From assembly GCA_032622095.1 (NCBI GenBank), contig CP136065.1:241347530-241411529 (forward strand): a DNA stretch of 64,000 nucleotides, given 5' to 3'. The translations under genes and the position numbers were made by a program. The notes under the pieces were generated by a model. That model did no database searches. It worked only from the letters and a program-made list of their open reading frames with translations, and was not told the DNA's origin. Origin of the DNA: Siphonodentalium dalli. Taxonomy: Eukaryota > Mollusca > Scaphopoda > Gadilida > Siphonodentaliidae. This document shows, piece after piece, positions 47,253-59,920 of the stretch (position 1 is the first letter of the stretch; every line of letters begins with the position of its first letter).

Positions 47253-48144
47253 GGTTGCTTTGAACTGTACATGGATAGTCGCACATTTGTGTCCAACAAA
47301 GTCCCCAGATAACCGGCGGAATAACCATAACAAAGTTTGCAAGTCCGATTATTTTATGCTTCCCACTCCTCCATTTCTCCACCTAATTCATGACTTTATA
47401 GTTGCCTATAGTTTTATTTTTGTCTCGGTGATAATGTTTTGGTCAGTTTTCAGAAGATAAACTTGTCGGTTAGTCAGGGGGGGGGGGGGGGGGTCGGAAA
47501 AATTGATATGACATTAGGCTGAACAAACTTTTTTCCGGCTCTTAGGTACCCACCACCCCCCTATTTGAAGGAAAACATATTTTTTCCAATTTCATGCGGG
47601 GTACCCACCCCCTTTTTTACCTCCAAATATGTAATATCACACCATTTAAGCTTGATGGTCAGTATTACAGTTACCCTATTTCCATTTCTGGTTCTTCTAA
47701 GTCATTCCAACTTTTGTAACAACACGAAACAGGTTCTAAAAAAATACCTGGAAAAACCCAAAATAACACACAGAATACATGTGCTGATAAGTAAATTATT
47801 GATTGATTCTTCCCCAAATATTGTCTAAGGTAGCTCATAATGCTCATTATACATGTAAACAAATATAAAAGCATTAGTGTACCTTCTTTTCATCACAGAA
47901 AGTGTAACTTTAGATGTGTCCCATAGTATCACATGAATTTATGTCAATTATGATTTTTGAAAAAATTATTAGGGCAACACCACCTGGCAATTAACTCTCC
48001 AACAATACAGGTATTCAGCTGAAATCCACTATGTATCACAAAACTAATTTTCATTTCGATGAGCTGAGTTCTTGGGCTAGGCACTGTGCTAAGGCCAGAC
48101 CCAGGTCAAGCATTCATACAAATACATGTACTGCGTGTAAACAG
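47253..48144. other. gene-less stretch
   Basis: It contains a G homopolymer at about 47478-47493 and A/C-rich sequence. No gene is supported. Confidence 0.5.
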
Positions 48145-48419
48145 AAACTTGAAAATAAGACGGTCATATGCAGTCTGCAGAATAAGCTCCAAGGAAGGTG
48201 AGTTTTGTGATGCTACCCAGCAGAGTGGGCTATAGCATTACCAAATTCACCATATGTGACCCTCATATGTAGCTAGTTCTCCATGGTTGGTCGAGACCAA
48301 AATAGAATGAGGTCGTTAGAGGTTGAATTTGTTGATGCTATGCCGGGTAGTATTGCCAAATTCGCCCTCTGCAGACTTCGATCATTTTGCTGATGACCAG
48401 CACATTATTTTTAGACTTG
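48145..48419. mobile_element. Family F foldback element, degenerate copy
   Basis: Two decayed palindromic units are recognisable: GTGATGCTACCC to ACCAAATTCACC, and AGAATGAGGTCGTTAGAGG to CCAAATTCGCCCTCTGCAG. Ends resemble CTTGAAAATAAG and CTTATTTTTAG-type sequence, but no target duplication can be named. Confidence 0.6.
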
Positions 48420-50029
48420 CATATTATATTAAGTTATATTATATTTTCTTTCCCTTCTTTTCACTCATCTGTTCTGATTTTGTTTATTCCACTTTATATA
48501 ATAGCAGCCTTCTCCATATCTACACATTCAAGGTCTATGTATGCTCGCCCAATCTTTTATCTGGATCCCTAATATCTCAAGATTATTATCTCAGTGATAT
48601 GCTTTGTTGGAGTCTACAGTCCCATGCCAAGTTCCGATACAATTTTGACTGAGTCATCTGGTCTGATCAGGTATAATGAGTAAATATTAATGAGATAAAT
48701 GAATAGCTTTTTTCATTTTATTTATATTAAAGTTTATTCATGTGCTACATAACTGTCCATTTTCATCTGGAACCAGTAGCATTAGTACATGGCAATGTGA
48801 TCGGATGTAAAAGGCGAATTCCTGAGAGTTGGTTCGTAATCTGGATTTCTGAGAAGCATCATGCCCATATCCACACTAACTACCCCCTAAGCACCGCCCT
48901 AAGTGTCATACACACCTTAACAATGACTTTTTCGCAGCTGAACTACCCACCCACCCCGGCCTAGTGTATGGAAAAAAGTGGATGACCCCCCCCCCCCTTG
49001 GGTTAGTTTGGTTTTTTGTCCCGCCACCCCCATATGTGCTTCTAGGAATGTCACCATTCTTGAAGTTTGGTTACCGTGGAATATTATCTATATATAAAAG
49101 AGTAGGATCTTTCAGTCTGTCTGTCTTTTTGTGATTTTTCTCCCAGACGCCGGGACAGATTGCAACCAAATTTAACTCAGGGTACTCTGGTGGTGGATGT
49201 TAAAATGGCGTTGAGTTAGATTTTCCAAAAAAATAAAAATAAAATAGTAATTTAAAACAACATTTCGTTTTGTTAAATTGAGCAATCCAACATTTAAAAA
49301 AAAATTAAAAAGCCTGTTTCAGCTAGTATTATCTTGTCGTTTTGTGCCCAAATTATTGGGTACGTCGTTCATATCAAGGCTGGCAATATCGCAACTCGTT
49401 TTCCAACATAATTTTCGTTCAGTCCCAGGGGTCCGAGAAATAAAATATTAGTTTCAAGATAAACCGGTTATTAGAAGATCTTAATCAAGAAGTACTCGTT
49501 CATAAATTCGATTTGCGAAACTTGTCTGGAGGATAATTTGATTTCCTTTGACCAGGGAACACATTCCCACGTTTATTAGTCTGAGAACAACGCTTGACTC
49601 GATAGATGATCGCGGGACACTGTGGGCGAATTTGTGAAATTTGTTGATAATTAAATCTGCGCGACTGACTAATTTTATGAAATACAATTGAGAATTAATT
49701 TATGTTTCTAATTTATTTTCCCGTTTGCCGATTGCATCTGCCACAGTAGTAGAACGACATTCAAATATAAACAGATTATCTTTCCAAGAAAGTTGAAGAA
49801 ACCGCAAACCCGCGTTAGGTTTGGTTTGCAGCCTCTACATAGCTTCGCCATAACCTGGACGGCTTATGTTGACCTAATGCGTTATTCACCATACCAACTG
49901 AGTCACCGGAGTGGGATGGGGATCGTCAATGTCGAATCGGGAAAAAGTGTTCATGGAGAACATGACAAAAGCGAATCATTTTATCTGATGTTTGGGGCGT
50001 GGCGAGCTGGTCGCCACTGGGTGTGGGGC
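48420..50029. other. gene-less stretch with a fragment of the 32005 repeat leader
   Basis: C-rich runs occur near 48988-49000. At 49085-49210 the sequence ATCTATATATAAAAGAG, CAGTCTGTCTGTC and GGACAGATTGCAACC looks like the head of a dispersed element. No exon is supported. Confidence 0.5.
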
Positions 50030-50230
50030 TGTCCAACTGAGAATTTCGAACTGCACCCCTCGAACCAATCCAAAATCTCCAAGTTCGTGAAATTCCATTT
50101 TCAAACCAGTGTGGGAGTTTTTTTTCTAAGTGGTGCCAGTGGGATTTTACAAGCACCCCTTCTAAGGTCTGGAATTTTTCCGACTGATGGCCATTTATAT
50201 CCAAAAATTTGACCGAAGGTCGGAAAATAT
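50030..50230 (+). repeat. Family P dispersed repeat
   Basis: GAATTTCGAACTGCACCCC, AAATTCCATTTTCAAACC and CTGATGGCCATTTATAT match 44040-44240 inverted. The 139-codon frame at 49793-50212 ends inside it and is not a gene. Confidence 0.65.
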
Positions 50231-51487
50231 TGAATCTTTTGGTTTAAAAACAACACATTAATACTGTTTGCAAGCTATCAGAACAACATCAACTTATTTT
50301 TGGTTCGAAATATTTAACTAATGGTGTATCTGTCATGAAATGTACAACTGTTGACAATTTTGGCTAAATGAGGGGGTGATAGAACCATATACATCGACGT
50401 AATATTTGTTCAACAACAAAAACTTGTCAACATGCTGTTTTCGAACCTACACGAAGTGCATCAAATTGAAAAAAATCCGTCCAGGAAATATATATGTTTC
50501 ATTGTGAATTACATGATATCGACACCGTATCTCCATGACACAGCCACCAGGTTGGAGTATTTTGGGTGGCACCATGGCACTGTATAAGCGGTATAGTGTT
50601 GCGGATGATTACATTTTTAATTTTCCATCTCAGTAATTCTTTGGGTTTATGGCGGTGGTCGCACCTGTCTGGAAAGCAACAAGTCGTGTGTGTGGTCATC
50701 CAATCTCCTTTATCTCGGGTACCCTCCATTTCACTTTATATCTCCATAAAACGCAACACGCTCCTCAAAATATAATTACTTTGGAACATAAAATCAGGCG
50801 GTGTCTCAGTGATGGTGTATATCTGATACCGTTTATTTCTGACTTAGAGGTCACAAGGCCCATAAATGTTACATTTTATTCACAAATTTATCTTGGAATT
50901 TGTCGGTCTCATTAATTTATGAGTGTTTGCCACGGAGATTGAGTTTGAAGTTTTGAACAAGAACACCCTTCATTGAAATTGAAAGAAAGTTCGATCTCAT
51001 ATTCTATAAATGTCGTGGTTAGTTACAAACACTGTATAGGCCATGTGTTACGAATGTTAAATATTTTCTAACACGCTATATGCTTGGTATATATAGGGGC
51101 TGTTTTGTTATACTGGGGCACTTAAGAATAATCTGAATAAACATGTTTCGATTCAGTTTATGGCGTAATCATCGTAAGTTTGAAGACAAATGCTATACAT
51201 CGCGCTTAAAGCAGGGTATTTTCTGCAATTTATTCTCAAGATAAGCCAAATAAACTTACTTTCTCATGAGTGAACTCACAGCTTCCGTCTGTTCGTACTG
51301 ACTGTAGACTGAGTGTGTTTTATTGAAGGGTATAACGCTATGTTCGTTTGGGCACTAAATCTGTTAAAGCGACATATAATCCTCAATAAAACACTCATTC
51401 ATATCTATTATTTATATAGTTATTTCCCTATTAATGTGTATAAACTCGGTTGAAATTGAAAGAAAGTTCGATCTCATATTCTATAAA
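50231..51487. other. gene-less stretch with a 43-bp direct duplication and a family G copy
   Basis: TTGAAATTGAAAGAAAGTTC followed by GATCTCATATTCTATAAATG occurs at about 50975-51018 and again at 51450-51490, directly before the type C element. The family G motif GTTTTATTGAAGGGTATA lies at about 51318. Confidence 0.65.
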
Positions 51488-51905
51488 TGTGACCCGTCAT
51501 ATCAAATCCAGTCGGAAGTCGGGATTTTTTTTACCCTGTGCCAATGCATTCTCTTATATATGCGAGTCGACCATAGGTCGCCTCGCATATATAAGAGAAT
51601 GCATTGGCCTAACAATTTTTTACAATTTTAATAATTTTTTCTTGTATTCTTTAACAATTTTATAATTTCACCCATACAGAGCCCCAGACAAACATGAGCA
51701 GACGACACTCTTCTATATGCTTCTATATATGTGTGGGGCTCCCTGCAGGGTAATGGATGTTTCTTATTTTATGTCCTAAAAATTGTCAGAAACATTTATT
51801 TAAAAAAAAATGATAAAAAATTGTTAGGCCAATGCATTCTCTTATATATGCGAGGCGACCTATGGTCGACTCGCATATATAAGAGCATGCATTGGCACAG
51901 GGTAT
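51488..51905. mobile_element. Type C element, copy 1 (right end lost)
   Basis: It starts TGTGACCCGTCATATCAAA and continues to GGGATTTTTTTTACCCTG, then the first hairpin (about 51540-51606). The spacer includes a second small palindrome, GAGCCCCAGACA to TGTGTGGGGCTCC. After the second hairpin it stops at CACAGGGTA, so the outer right arm is missing. It carries the same hairpin module as types A and B with different ends. Confidence 0.85.
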
Positions 51906-52434
51906 ATATATAGTAAACAAGCCCAGCAATGTTATTTACTTTTAGCCATCTAGGTCAACAACGTGTGATCTCGGTTCGTGCTGCGGTGTGTTTTATGTGG
52001 ATATGAAGCACATGACCGAATTGATATGTAATTGACAAATCTCGTAATATAATTCAGTGTAACACACACGGGCTATGTAATTATTATTCCATATAACAGC
52101 TATATATTCACTGGTATACAAATCTGTTTTGTGATCATCGATCACTTCAGAATAAACGTGTTCGATTCAGTTCATGGAGGAATCGCCGCATAAAGTTTGA
52201 AGACACAATATGCCACATCGCGCGTAATACATCGGTTATTTTCTGTAATTTATTTATAAGATTAGCCTATTATTCTATTTTCTGATGAGATTCTGAGTTC
52301 GAAGGCCTTGGGTCCCTTTAAGCCTATAATACAGACTCTTGCCAACAACCAGTTGCGCCACGTTGCGTGTCACGTTTCGTGAGATAGTTATCATCGTGCA
52401 CGAAAATCGTCTAACTTCAAGTACAGTTTAAACT
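51906..52434. other. gene-less stretch
   Basis: No gene is supported. Short segments around 51955-52010 and 52140-52260 resemble 26815-26870 and 51120-51240 respectively, so this is probably old repeat material. Confidence 0.5.
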
Positions 52435-52892
52435 TTAAAGGTACTCAATCCGATTCAACGCTCCTAAATTACTATTTCTTTGGCTTTGGGGGTAAACAAT
52501 ATTTGATTCGAGTCGAGGAATCCACCCATCAAAGCACAGAGTGATCAGATATCGATTTTTGAAGTTTATTATTTCAATTGTTTGTGGCACAGAAACACGC
52601 CGTCAAACGGATGGTCGGTCAAAATTGCGGATGATGATGGATAACTCTAAAAACAAGTGCCAAATTTCGTAAATTCTCACGTGATAATACGGCCATATTT
52701 CGTTGAACAAAATGTTGATAAATAACACGTTTTGGGAAATTTGATACCATAGTTGACAGTGGTTAGCATTATTTTGTTGCAATTAATCGATTCTGACAAC
52801 TAAAGCGTATTTTGAAGAAATGTTGTTGTTGTTGTTGTTGTTGTTGTATCTTGATGAGATGGGGACCCTCTGATCAGATTGAGTACCTTTAA
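52435..52892 (+). mobile_element. Family D element, copy at 52.4 kb
   Basis: Ends TTAAAGGTACTCAATCCGA and AGATTGAGTACCTTTAA are inverted repeats. The left body has GCTCCTAAATTACTATTTC and GTCGAGGAATCCACCC, and the right body has a (TTG)n tract at 52824-52848. No coding sequence is present. It is in the opposite orientation to the next copy. Confidence 0.85.
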
Positions 52893-53262
52893 GATCAACT
52901 AAAGAGGGAAACGTTAAACACATAGCTGTTCATATTGAACAGGTTGTTCCAGTGGATTGAAACACACGCATTCCTGGAGAGACATGGCTGTTCATATATT
53001 CAACACACAGGTTGTTGAATTGGATTTAAAGTCAAGCATTTCTGAGATCCATGGCTGTTCATGTTCAACAGGTTGTTTCATTTGATTTTCGGAAACTATT
53101 CTCGAAAGTCTCGTGGGCCCATTTTGCTCATACAAATTATAGTGATTTGTATAATTATAGAACATAATGTACATATCAACCTGTAACGTATAGGCCCACT
53201 CACGTGCATTGGTATAACGTTAGAGATACAAGTCATGAAATTCTTCCAGATTTTAACAATGA
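52893..53262. other. stretch with three short direct repeats
   Basis: ATGGCTGTTCATAT, followed by CAACA.AGGTTGTT, recurs three times between 52920 and 53080. No gene is supported. Confidence 0.6.
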
Positions 53263-53702
53263 TTAAAGGTACTCAATCCGATCAGAGGGTCATCACATTC
53301 CAACAACAACAACATTTTTTGAAATGCCGCTTCAGTTATCAGAATCTAATAATTGCCCAAAAATAATTAAAAGCACAATCAACTATAGAGTATAACATTG
53401 CGCAAAACCTGTTATTTATCAACATTTTGTTCAACGAAATTTCGCCAGTTTGTCAAATATCTGACACAAAAAGCCACTTGATTTTAGAGTTATCCATCTT
53501 TACCCGCAATTTGGTCAATAAATTCTTCTCGTTGACTGTCTATTGGGCCACCTCAAATTAAAATATTATTGATTTCAAACATCGATATCTGATCACTTTG
53601 AGCTGTGATGGGTGGGTTCCTCGACTCGAATCAAATTTTGTTTACCCCCGAAGCCATGGAAATAGTAATTTGCGAGCGTTAATTCGGATTGAGTACCTTT
53701 AA
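53263..53702 (-). mobile_element. Family D element, copy at 53.3 kb
   Basis: Complete ends TTAAAGGTACTCAATCCGA and TCGGATTGAGTACCTTTAA are present. It is inverted relative to the copy at 52435: (CAA)n is on the left and AAATAGTAATTTGCGAGCG on the right. Confidence 0.88.
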
Positions 53703-54345
53703 ACAGCATGTAACGTATATGCTATGTTGTAATATACACAACGGTATGTTCTGCATATTGCATGCATGATGTCTTACATGACCCGACATGACGTGTCTTC
53801 GTCTTTCTGAAAATCAGATCATACAAATCATCCACATAACACGTTGCATTTGACATAAGATAAAGCCGTTGTCATCCACTGTCAGAGATATGAACAAAGC
53901 ATGTTGTGCAGTAGACCACCGGTGCGACACCAGTATTGTGTCAAGGATACCCTTTATCCAACATCTGACATAACGCAATTTTAATTGCACCGATAACAAT
54001 AGAATCGGGTTTCAACCATTTAAGGAAATGCACCGATTTTATCGTAAAGCTAAGGTAATGCACATCCTTTATTGTGGCCCGTTTGTAGTAATTGAGAGCC
54101 TGAACTTTTTTCTGTAGATTCGAGTTTCAAAGCAGTCTCTTGCCTTTCGCATAATGAACGACGACATATAATTATTACAAATAGTGTACTACGTCACTAA
54201 AATTTGTGTTCTTCATATTCGTTGTCGTTTTTCCTTATTCGTTGTAGCAATTACGGTTTTTAGATATTCAACAAAACCCACAAATACACCATATAGTAAT
54301 TAGATGATTCTGAGATTTTGTCCTTAAATTGTAATCGCCATGTGT
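53703..54345. other. gene-less stretch
   Basis: No exon is supported. 54120-54210 shares motifs with the 3' flank of the meteorin-like gene (TACGTCACTA, TTCGCATAATGAAC). Confidence 0.5.
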
Positions 54346-54793
54346 CCTAAAAGGTACTGAATCAGATTCGATGGTCCCCATATCATTAGATTACAACAAC
54401 AACAACAACAACAATATTTGTTTAAATGCCGCTTCAGTTATCAGAATCGAGTAATTGCCCAACACTAATGGTAACCACAGTCAACTATAGTATAAAGTTG
54501 CCCAATACCTGTTATTTATCAACATTTTGTTCAACGAAATTTTGCCGGTTTGTCAAATATATTAGAGTTATCCATTTTCATCTGCAATTTGGTCAGAGAA
54601 AGTCTTCTCGTCGACTGTTTACTTGGCCACTTAAAATTATCGGTGGTGAAAAATAATAGATTTCAAAGATCGATATCTCTCTGAGCTTTGATTGGTGGGT
54701 TCCTCGACTCGAATGATCGAATCAAATATTTTTTACCTCCGAAGCCAAGGAAATAGTAATCTGCGAGCGTTAATTCGGATTATGCATCTTTTA
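54346..54793 (-). mobile_element. Family D element, copy at 54.3 kb
   Basis: The order of motifs follows the copy at 53263, with an expanded (CAA)n at about 54393-54412. The ends have decayed to AAAAGGTACTGAATCAGA and GGATTATGCATCTTTTA. Confidence 0.8.
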
Positions 54794-54893
54794 TTGTTAT
54801 CTATTAGTTGTAATCAAATCGTTCGTCGTCGTGATTGGCTCACAAACGGACGAAAAGGTTTATGGACCGTCCGAACAAATGTACGACTACAAA

Positions 54894-55352
54894 TGTGACC
54901 CACCATATCAAATCCAGTCGTAAGTCGGGATTTTTGTTACCCTGTGCCAATGCATTCTCTTATATATGCGAGTCGACCATAGGTCGCCTCGCATATATAA
55001 GAGAATGCATTGGCCTAACAATTTTTTATCATTTTTTTAAAATAAATGTTTCTTGCAATTTTTAGGACATAAAATAAAAAACATACATTGCCCTGCAGGG
55101 AGCCCCACACATATATAGAAGCATATAGAAGAGTGTCGTCTGCTCAAGTTTGTCTGGGGCTCTGTATGGGTGAAATTATAAAATTGTTAAAGAATACAAG
55201 GAAAAATTATTAAAATTGTAAAAAATTGTTAGGCCAATGCATTCTCTTATATATGCGAGGCGACCTATGGTCGACTCGCGTATATAAGAGAATGCATTGG
55301 CACAGGGTAAAAAAATCCCGACTTACGACTGGATTTGATATGGCGGGTCACA
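54894..55352. mobile_element. Type C element, copy 2 (complete)
   Basis: TGTGACCCACCATATCAAA at the left is matched by the inverted TTTGATATGGCGGGTCACA at the right. GGGATTTTTGTTACCCTG leads into the first hairpin (about 54949-55015), and CACAGGGTAAAAAAATCCC leaves the second (about 55234-55300). The spacer carries the GAGCCCCACACA palindrome in the orientation opposite to copy 1. Confidence 0.9.
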
Positions 55353-55419
55353 AATTGCTATTCGTAATAATTAGTTGTCGTCATTCACGATGGATGCGAT
55401 CTATTGTATATAACTGAAA

Positions 55420-55660
55420 CGTCAGTAGTCGGTAGCGTACTGGTCTCTCGTGCCAGCGGACCGGGGGTCGCAACCTGGTCATGGTATTCTGACAAAAATC
55501 AGAACTCGGTCAGATACCATGTTTGTCAGGCTGAAAAGTCTCATTCGAGATCACTGAATAAAGATCCGAATGCAAAATGCCGACTTCCCCCCATTACAGC
55601 ACTTGTCCAGTATGTTGCCGTGGGTGCAGTACGCTGTCCGATCGGGCGCGGACATTAATG
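55420..55660 (+). repeat. tRNA-derived SINE
   Basis: An A-box-like TAGTCGGTAGCGTACTGG and a B-box-like GGGGTCGCAACCT at 55462-55474 lie about 35 bp apart in a tRNA-like context with GTGCCAGCGGACCGGGGG. A tRNA-unrelated body follows. It starts 68 bp after a type C element. Confidence 0.6.
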
Positions 55661-57542
55661 GCTGACCCGTATACACGCCTCGGTGTGTGCACATTCAAAC
55701 GCAACTGGAGCCACCACAGGCTTAAACAGTTACTCGGCCGTGGTAGCAACTGGACCAGTGCGTCTACAACCAGAATTGGTCCCTGCACTGTAATATCTAC
55801 AGATACAGTTCTCAGCTCACCAATTTAAAACTCTGTCAAAACGTCAAACTAATAACGCTGGGGAAGCTACCACGTAATATTCTAAGAACTTAGATGGAAT
55901 TCCCAGGTCAAAAAATAACTTCGATGTCGAAACGAAATCTAGCTTTGGTCACGACTTTCCTGTATCTAAAAAAAAAAGGAACTGTGTCTATTCTAGATGT
56001 ATGTTAAGATGTTTTGGTTTGTTATGACATCTGAATTAAAATCAGTTGTCATTTGTCGAGTCGTCAAGGTGAGAATACAAATTAAATGTAAACTACCACG
56101 TGACCTTCAGGAAATAGCGTATATAATACTCAACCCCATCCTGATTTGTATTGCCAGTATACGTGTGTGTGAGTTGGCACCAGTTGACAAACTATACGTG
56201 AAACACTCATGTCTGACAAACTACATGAAACACGCATGTCAGACATTACATTGTGTATCGACCGCAAGGTTACCAACAGCACGTATTAATAACTATATAG
56301 ACAAAATAGATATGTATATAGGCATTGTCAAAAATAATTGCTATAAGATTAGTATGTAAGTACAATACTCACATTACCGTCACCAGCTGATGTTGCAGGT
56401 ATTAAAAGTATTATTTACAAAAAACTTGTACAACTAATGTTTTAACCGTGTCGACCTCACAAGAGGGATTAAACTGGTTTCAAAGATGTAATTACAACGA
56501 ACCGGTGCATATGGCCACAGTCCAGTATGCTAGAATTGTGCGCCCAGGCCAACATATTTCAAAGGACGTCGTTGGAGGGTTCTAAAGTCTACTTTCAAAC
56601 ATAGAGACGACATAGACCCAAAGTCGTTTGCGTTCCTGTTTTAGAGTTACCCTTCTTTATTTATCTGGAAATACTGGCTTTAAAGCTCTAAGCCACCGGA
56701 TATAGTCGGATCTCATTTACATTTGGTATGGATGTTTATAATTAATGGGGTTTTCAGGGAGCGTTTAATGCTTTTTATTTAACATTTTCTGTTACAGAGA
56801 CAATGTGTCCGACCTCTTGATTATCTCAACCATGGGTTATAGGACCTCAATGAAATTTAGTATGGGCGATCACATGGGCTGTCAATGGAGTTTCACACAA
56901 AGAAGTTTTGTCACTTTTAATTACTCACAATTTTGAGTTCTGCGAATGGGGTGGTTCTGCACACGTTTCAATTGAAGGCATCGTGGTGGTATGCCAACAC
57001 TCATGGAGCACCCTACTGTATTAATTGTCCTGTATTTTAATCACATGAGCGTGACAACAGCGTATACAGTTCACTGATACGTGGATTTATTGAACTTTAT
57101 TGGGGTGAATTACAGACAAAAATAATTTGCATGGCAACATAGGTCGATGAATCATGGGTACACGTTAATCGGTATTTCAGGTGAATTCTTAGCTTTTCAT
57201 GTGATTGCTTGGCACCCACTCTGCCTCATTCGACACTAGTCCGACATTACCATTATAATTACTTCTTGAGTGTTTGCACTCATTGAGTTCTCCTGTCTGA
57301 CGACCGAGACATCGTGAAGTACTTGGAAACATTTCAATTAAACAGTTTAACATTGGCCAGATGTGAGCGAAATTTGTTTATAAAATCTTTCAAGTGGACG
57401 TGATGAGCTTTATAAACTGAAATGTAACAGTTCTCAAATGTGGATAGATTGGAGATATCTGTTGTACATCGCTATATCAATGAAAAACACTTCAGTGCAA
57501 AGTCTCATGCAAGATGACTTTTATGTTTATTGTCTTAGCCAT
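55661..57542. other. gene-less stretch
   Basis: The 120-codon frame at 55997-56359 includes a small tandem duplication (TGACAAACTA...GAAACAC.CATGTC) and shows no recognisable domain. Nothing else is called. Confidence 0.45.
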
Positions 57543-57550
57543 TTGCACCA

Positions 57551-57978
57551 CAAGCCTAACTATAGTGTGTCTATCATTTGCAGAATGAGGTCAACATATG
57601 GTGATTTTTATGACAATATACCCCGCACAGTGGGTTAGCAACATCACATGGGGTTCACATTCTGCTTAGGCCTCTTCTTGGAAATATCTATAGTATCAAA
57701 TCAACATTGTTTTAGTTAAACTCTTTCCCTTCTGTTCAGTTTCTATATCCCCTAATATTTTTCAGAAGATAAAACACACAATCGAGGTGACTAATGGGTG
57801 AACATCACCAACTTCAACTGGGAAACTTCTGTCATGATCCTAGGTCTCCCATATGAGTTGAGGTATCAGCAGAATGAGGTTCCCAGACGGTTAATTTCGT
57901 CACGACGGGCTAGCGTCACTAAATACACCCTCATGTGACCTCATTCTGCCAATAACAGACACACTATTTCAAAGCCAA
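57551..57978. mobile_element. Foldback hAT-like element (family F), copy 5
   Basis: The left end is CAAGCCTAACTATAGTG and the right end GACACACTATTTCAAAGCC. Flanking octamers TTGCACCA and TTGCAACA agree at 7 of 8 positions. The palindromic units begin GCAGAATGAGGT; the first is partly deleted. Confidence 0.8.
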
Positions 57979-57986
57979 TTGCAACA

Positions 57987-59150
57987 CGTCCACATCGGAT
58001 TTTGGTATCAGTTGTGCCAGATGCCGTTGGTGAAGTTAGAAACCATGTCTCTCTCTCTCTCTCGTACATGATATACGTGCAGCATCGATGGGACGAGCCT
58101 ATATATAGCGTCTCCATTGGTGTGTCCAGCGTAGCATTTACAACTGCAGCCCCTCCCTTCTACCAGACCGACATTTCTCCATGTTTGGAAAATTCTGTTT
58201 CTTCCCCACTGATGGCTATTTCAGCTACATGATTGTGTCATACACAATTCAGTATAAAGTTGGTCTGAAATTTCAAACTATTGATAATTTTGACCAAAGT
58301 TTGGTGGGGTGAACACGAGACATGAGCATTTAGTATTGACCGGTATATAGGCAAACACTCTATATAGGCATAACGTTCTTTTTTAAATGTGGTCTTTTGG
58401 AGCTCCCTTCTTAACAGTCAACGCATGGACATCGTCTGACAGTATGAAACCCTCCCATTAATGACTTTGATAGCATTATTTTAAAGTATAGAAGCGTACA
58501 AATATAGTGTGAAATAGAACGGGACATTTCTAATTCATCCATAGTTGGTTCAACTCTTTTAGTATACACGCATGCGGTTTCCCTAATTATATTAATTAAA
58601 TATTTAGAACTGAGGTAAATACGTTGGGTGTCACATCATGGTGACGCTTTCGACAAATTTACATATATCATCAAAAAAGGCATGCAGATATGGTATATAG
58701 GTGTATTTATTATGATGATCATAACACCTATACGCTATTTAAATTCAGAATATAAATGACATGGCTTTATCTGGAATACCCCTGCTTCATTGAACAAGAA
58801 TACCCACTGGGTGTTCATAATGAGGTACCATTAGCAAGGTGTGAAATCAGAAACGAGTACATTGAACATTTTCTTGACTATCATAAAATTGCAACACGCA
58901 ACCCACACGAGTGGTTGTGGCCTATCATCCAATGAGATAACTCCTCTCATATTTAGATCGTTGTCCATTCCACGTCATCTTTATCGCATTCGTTGATGAC
59001 AGCCATGCAGTGAAGACGTCAAGCTTGAAATTGCTCACCGCCATGAAATCATTGGGGCCTATAACCCATGTACCCGATATAAAGCGAGGCAATAAGCATG
59101 ATGCGGGAGGCCCCACCCATTTTAAATGTGCCTTTTAATCATTCCCATGC
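57987..59150. other. gene-less stretch
   Basis: There is a short (TC)n tract at about 58050-58063 and a family P fragment near 58140-58230. No exon is supported. Confidence 0.5.
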
Positions 59151-59390
59151 TATGGAATGGAACGGTCTATTTTTAATTTGGAGGGGTTGTAAAGAGTGAC
59201 GAGCAGACGACAGACACACGAACATATAATACAAATACAGAAGAATCCTATGCATTGGTAGGAAATGCTAATTCAGATAAAAAGTTGAACAAACGATGTT
59301 GGCTTATTATCTCAACATTCCCTACAAGGGAACTACTCGTCAATGAGTATTTAGTAAAGAAAGGATCAAGACTCAATGTTCATGACATCG
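59151..59390 (+). repeat. Family J repeat
   Basis: GGAATGGAACGGTCTATTTT, GAGCAGACGACAGACACACG, GAAATGC and GGAACTACTCGTCAATGAGT follow the order seen at 3291-3600 and 30199-30365. Confidence 0.75.
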
Positions 59391-59399
59391 ATTTCGATG

Positions 59400-59824
59400 T
59401 TAACCCTTTACCCAACAGAACGGCCCTGTGCCATAGGTCGCCTCGCATATATAAGAGAATGCATTGGCTTAACACATATTAAAAATGATAAAATTGTCAA
59501 AGAATATAGACAAATATTATAAAAATTGTTAAAAAATGTAAGAATTTTTTTTAAATTGTTAAAGAATGTAAGACAAAATGGTAAAAAGTGTTAAAAATAA
59601 GATTTTTTTAGGCCAATGCATTCTCTTATATATGCGAGGCGACCTATGGTCGACTCGCATATATAAGAGAATGCATTGGCACAGGGTATAACTGTAACCA
59701 TCACATTGTGGTCAATGAGCCGGTTCCAATGATATCCATATTTGTATGGTTTTATTGAGACAGACCGAAGATATATTTGGCCGTTTTTGGCCCGTTTTGG
59801 CCGTTTTGTTGGGTAAAGGGTTAA
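59400..59824 (-). mobile_element. Type A TTAA element, copy 9 (first hairpin truncated)
   Basis: Exact TTAA flanks and ends are present. The outer arm of the first hairpin is deleted, so CCCTGTGCC joins directly to ATAGGTCGCC. The spacer is longer than usual. The long flank at the right lacks the segment TTTAGGCTGTTGAAGCT. Confidence 0.88.
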
Positions 59825-59920
59825 TCGCAATATGAAGCCACTATAGATTATTCATGAATAAGGAGGTCGATCAGGAATCACGTGGTCTCACGTGGACGAT
59901 TTTGGACTTGATCGGGCGCG

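Noticed and set aside
47003-47382. Overlapping minus-strand frames rich in Tyr-Thr-Pro-Leu
   Set aside because: They arise from the 21-bp tandem repeat, which is open in several frames.
49793-50212. 139-codon frame
   Set aside because: Its 3' half is family P, found non-coding and inverted at 44040-44240. No domain recognised.
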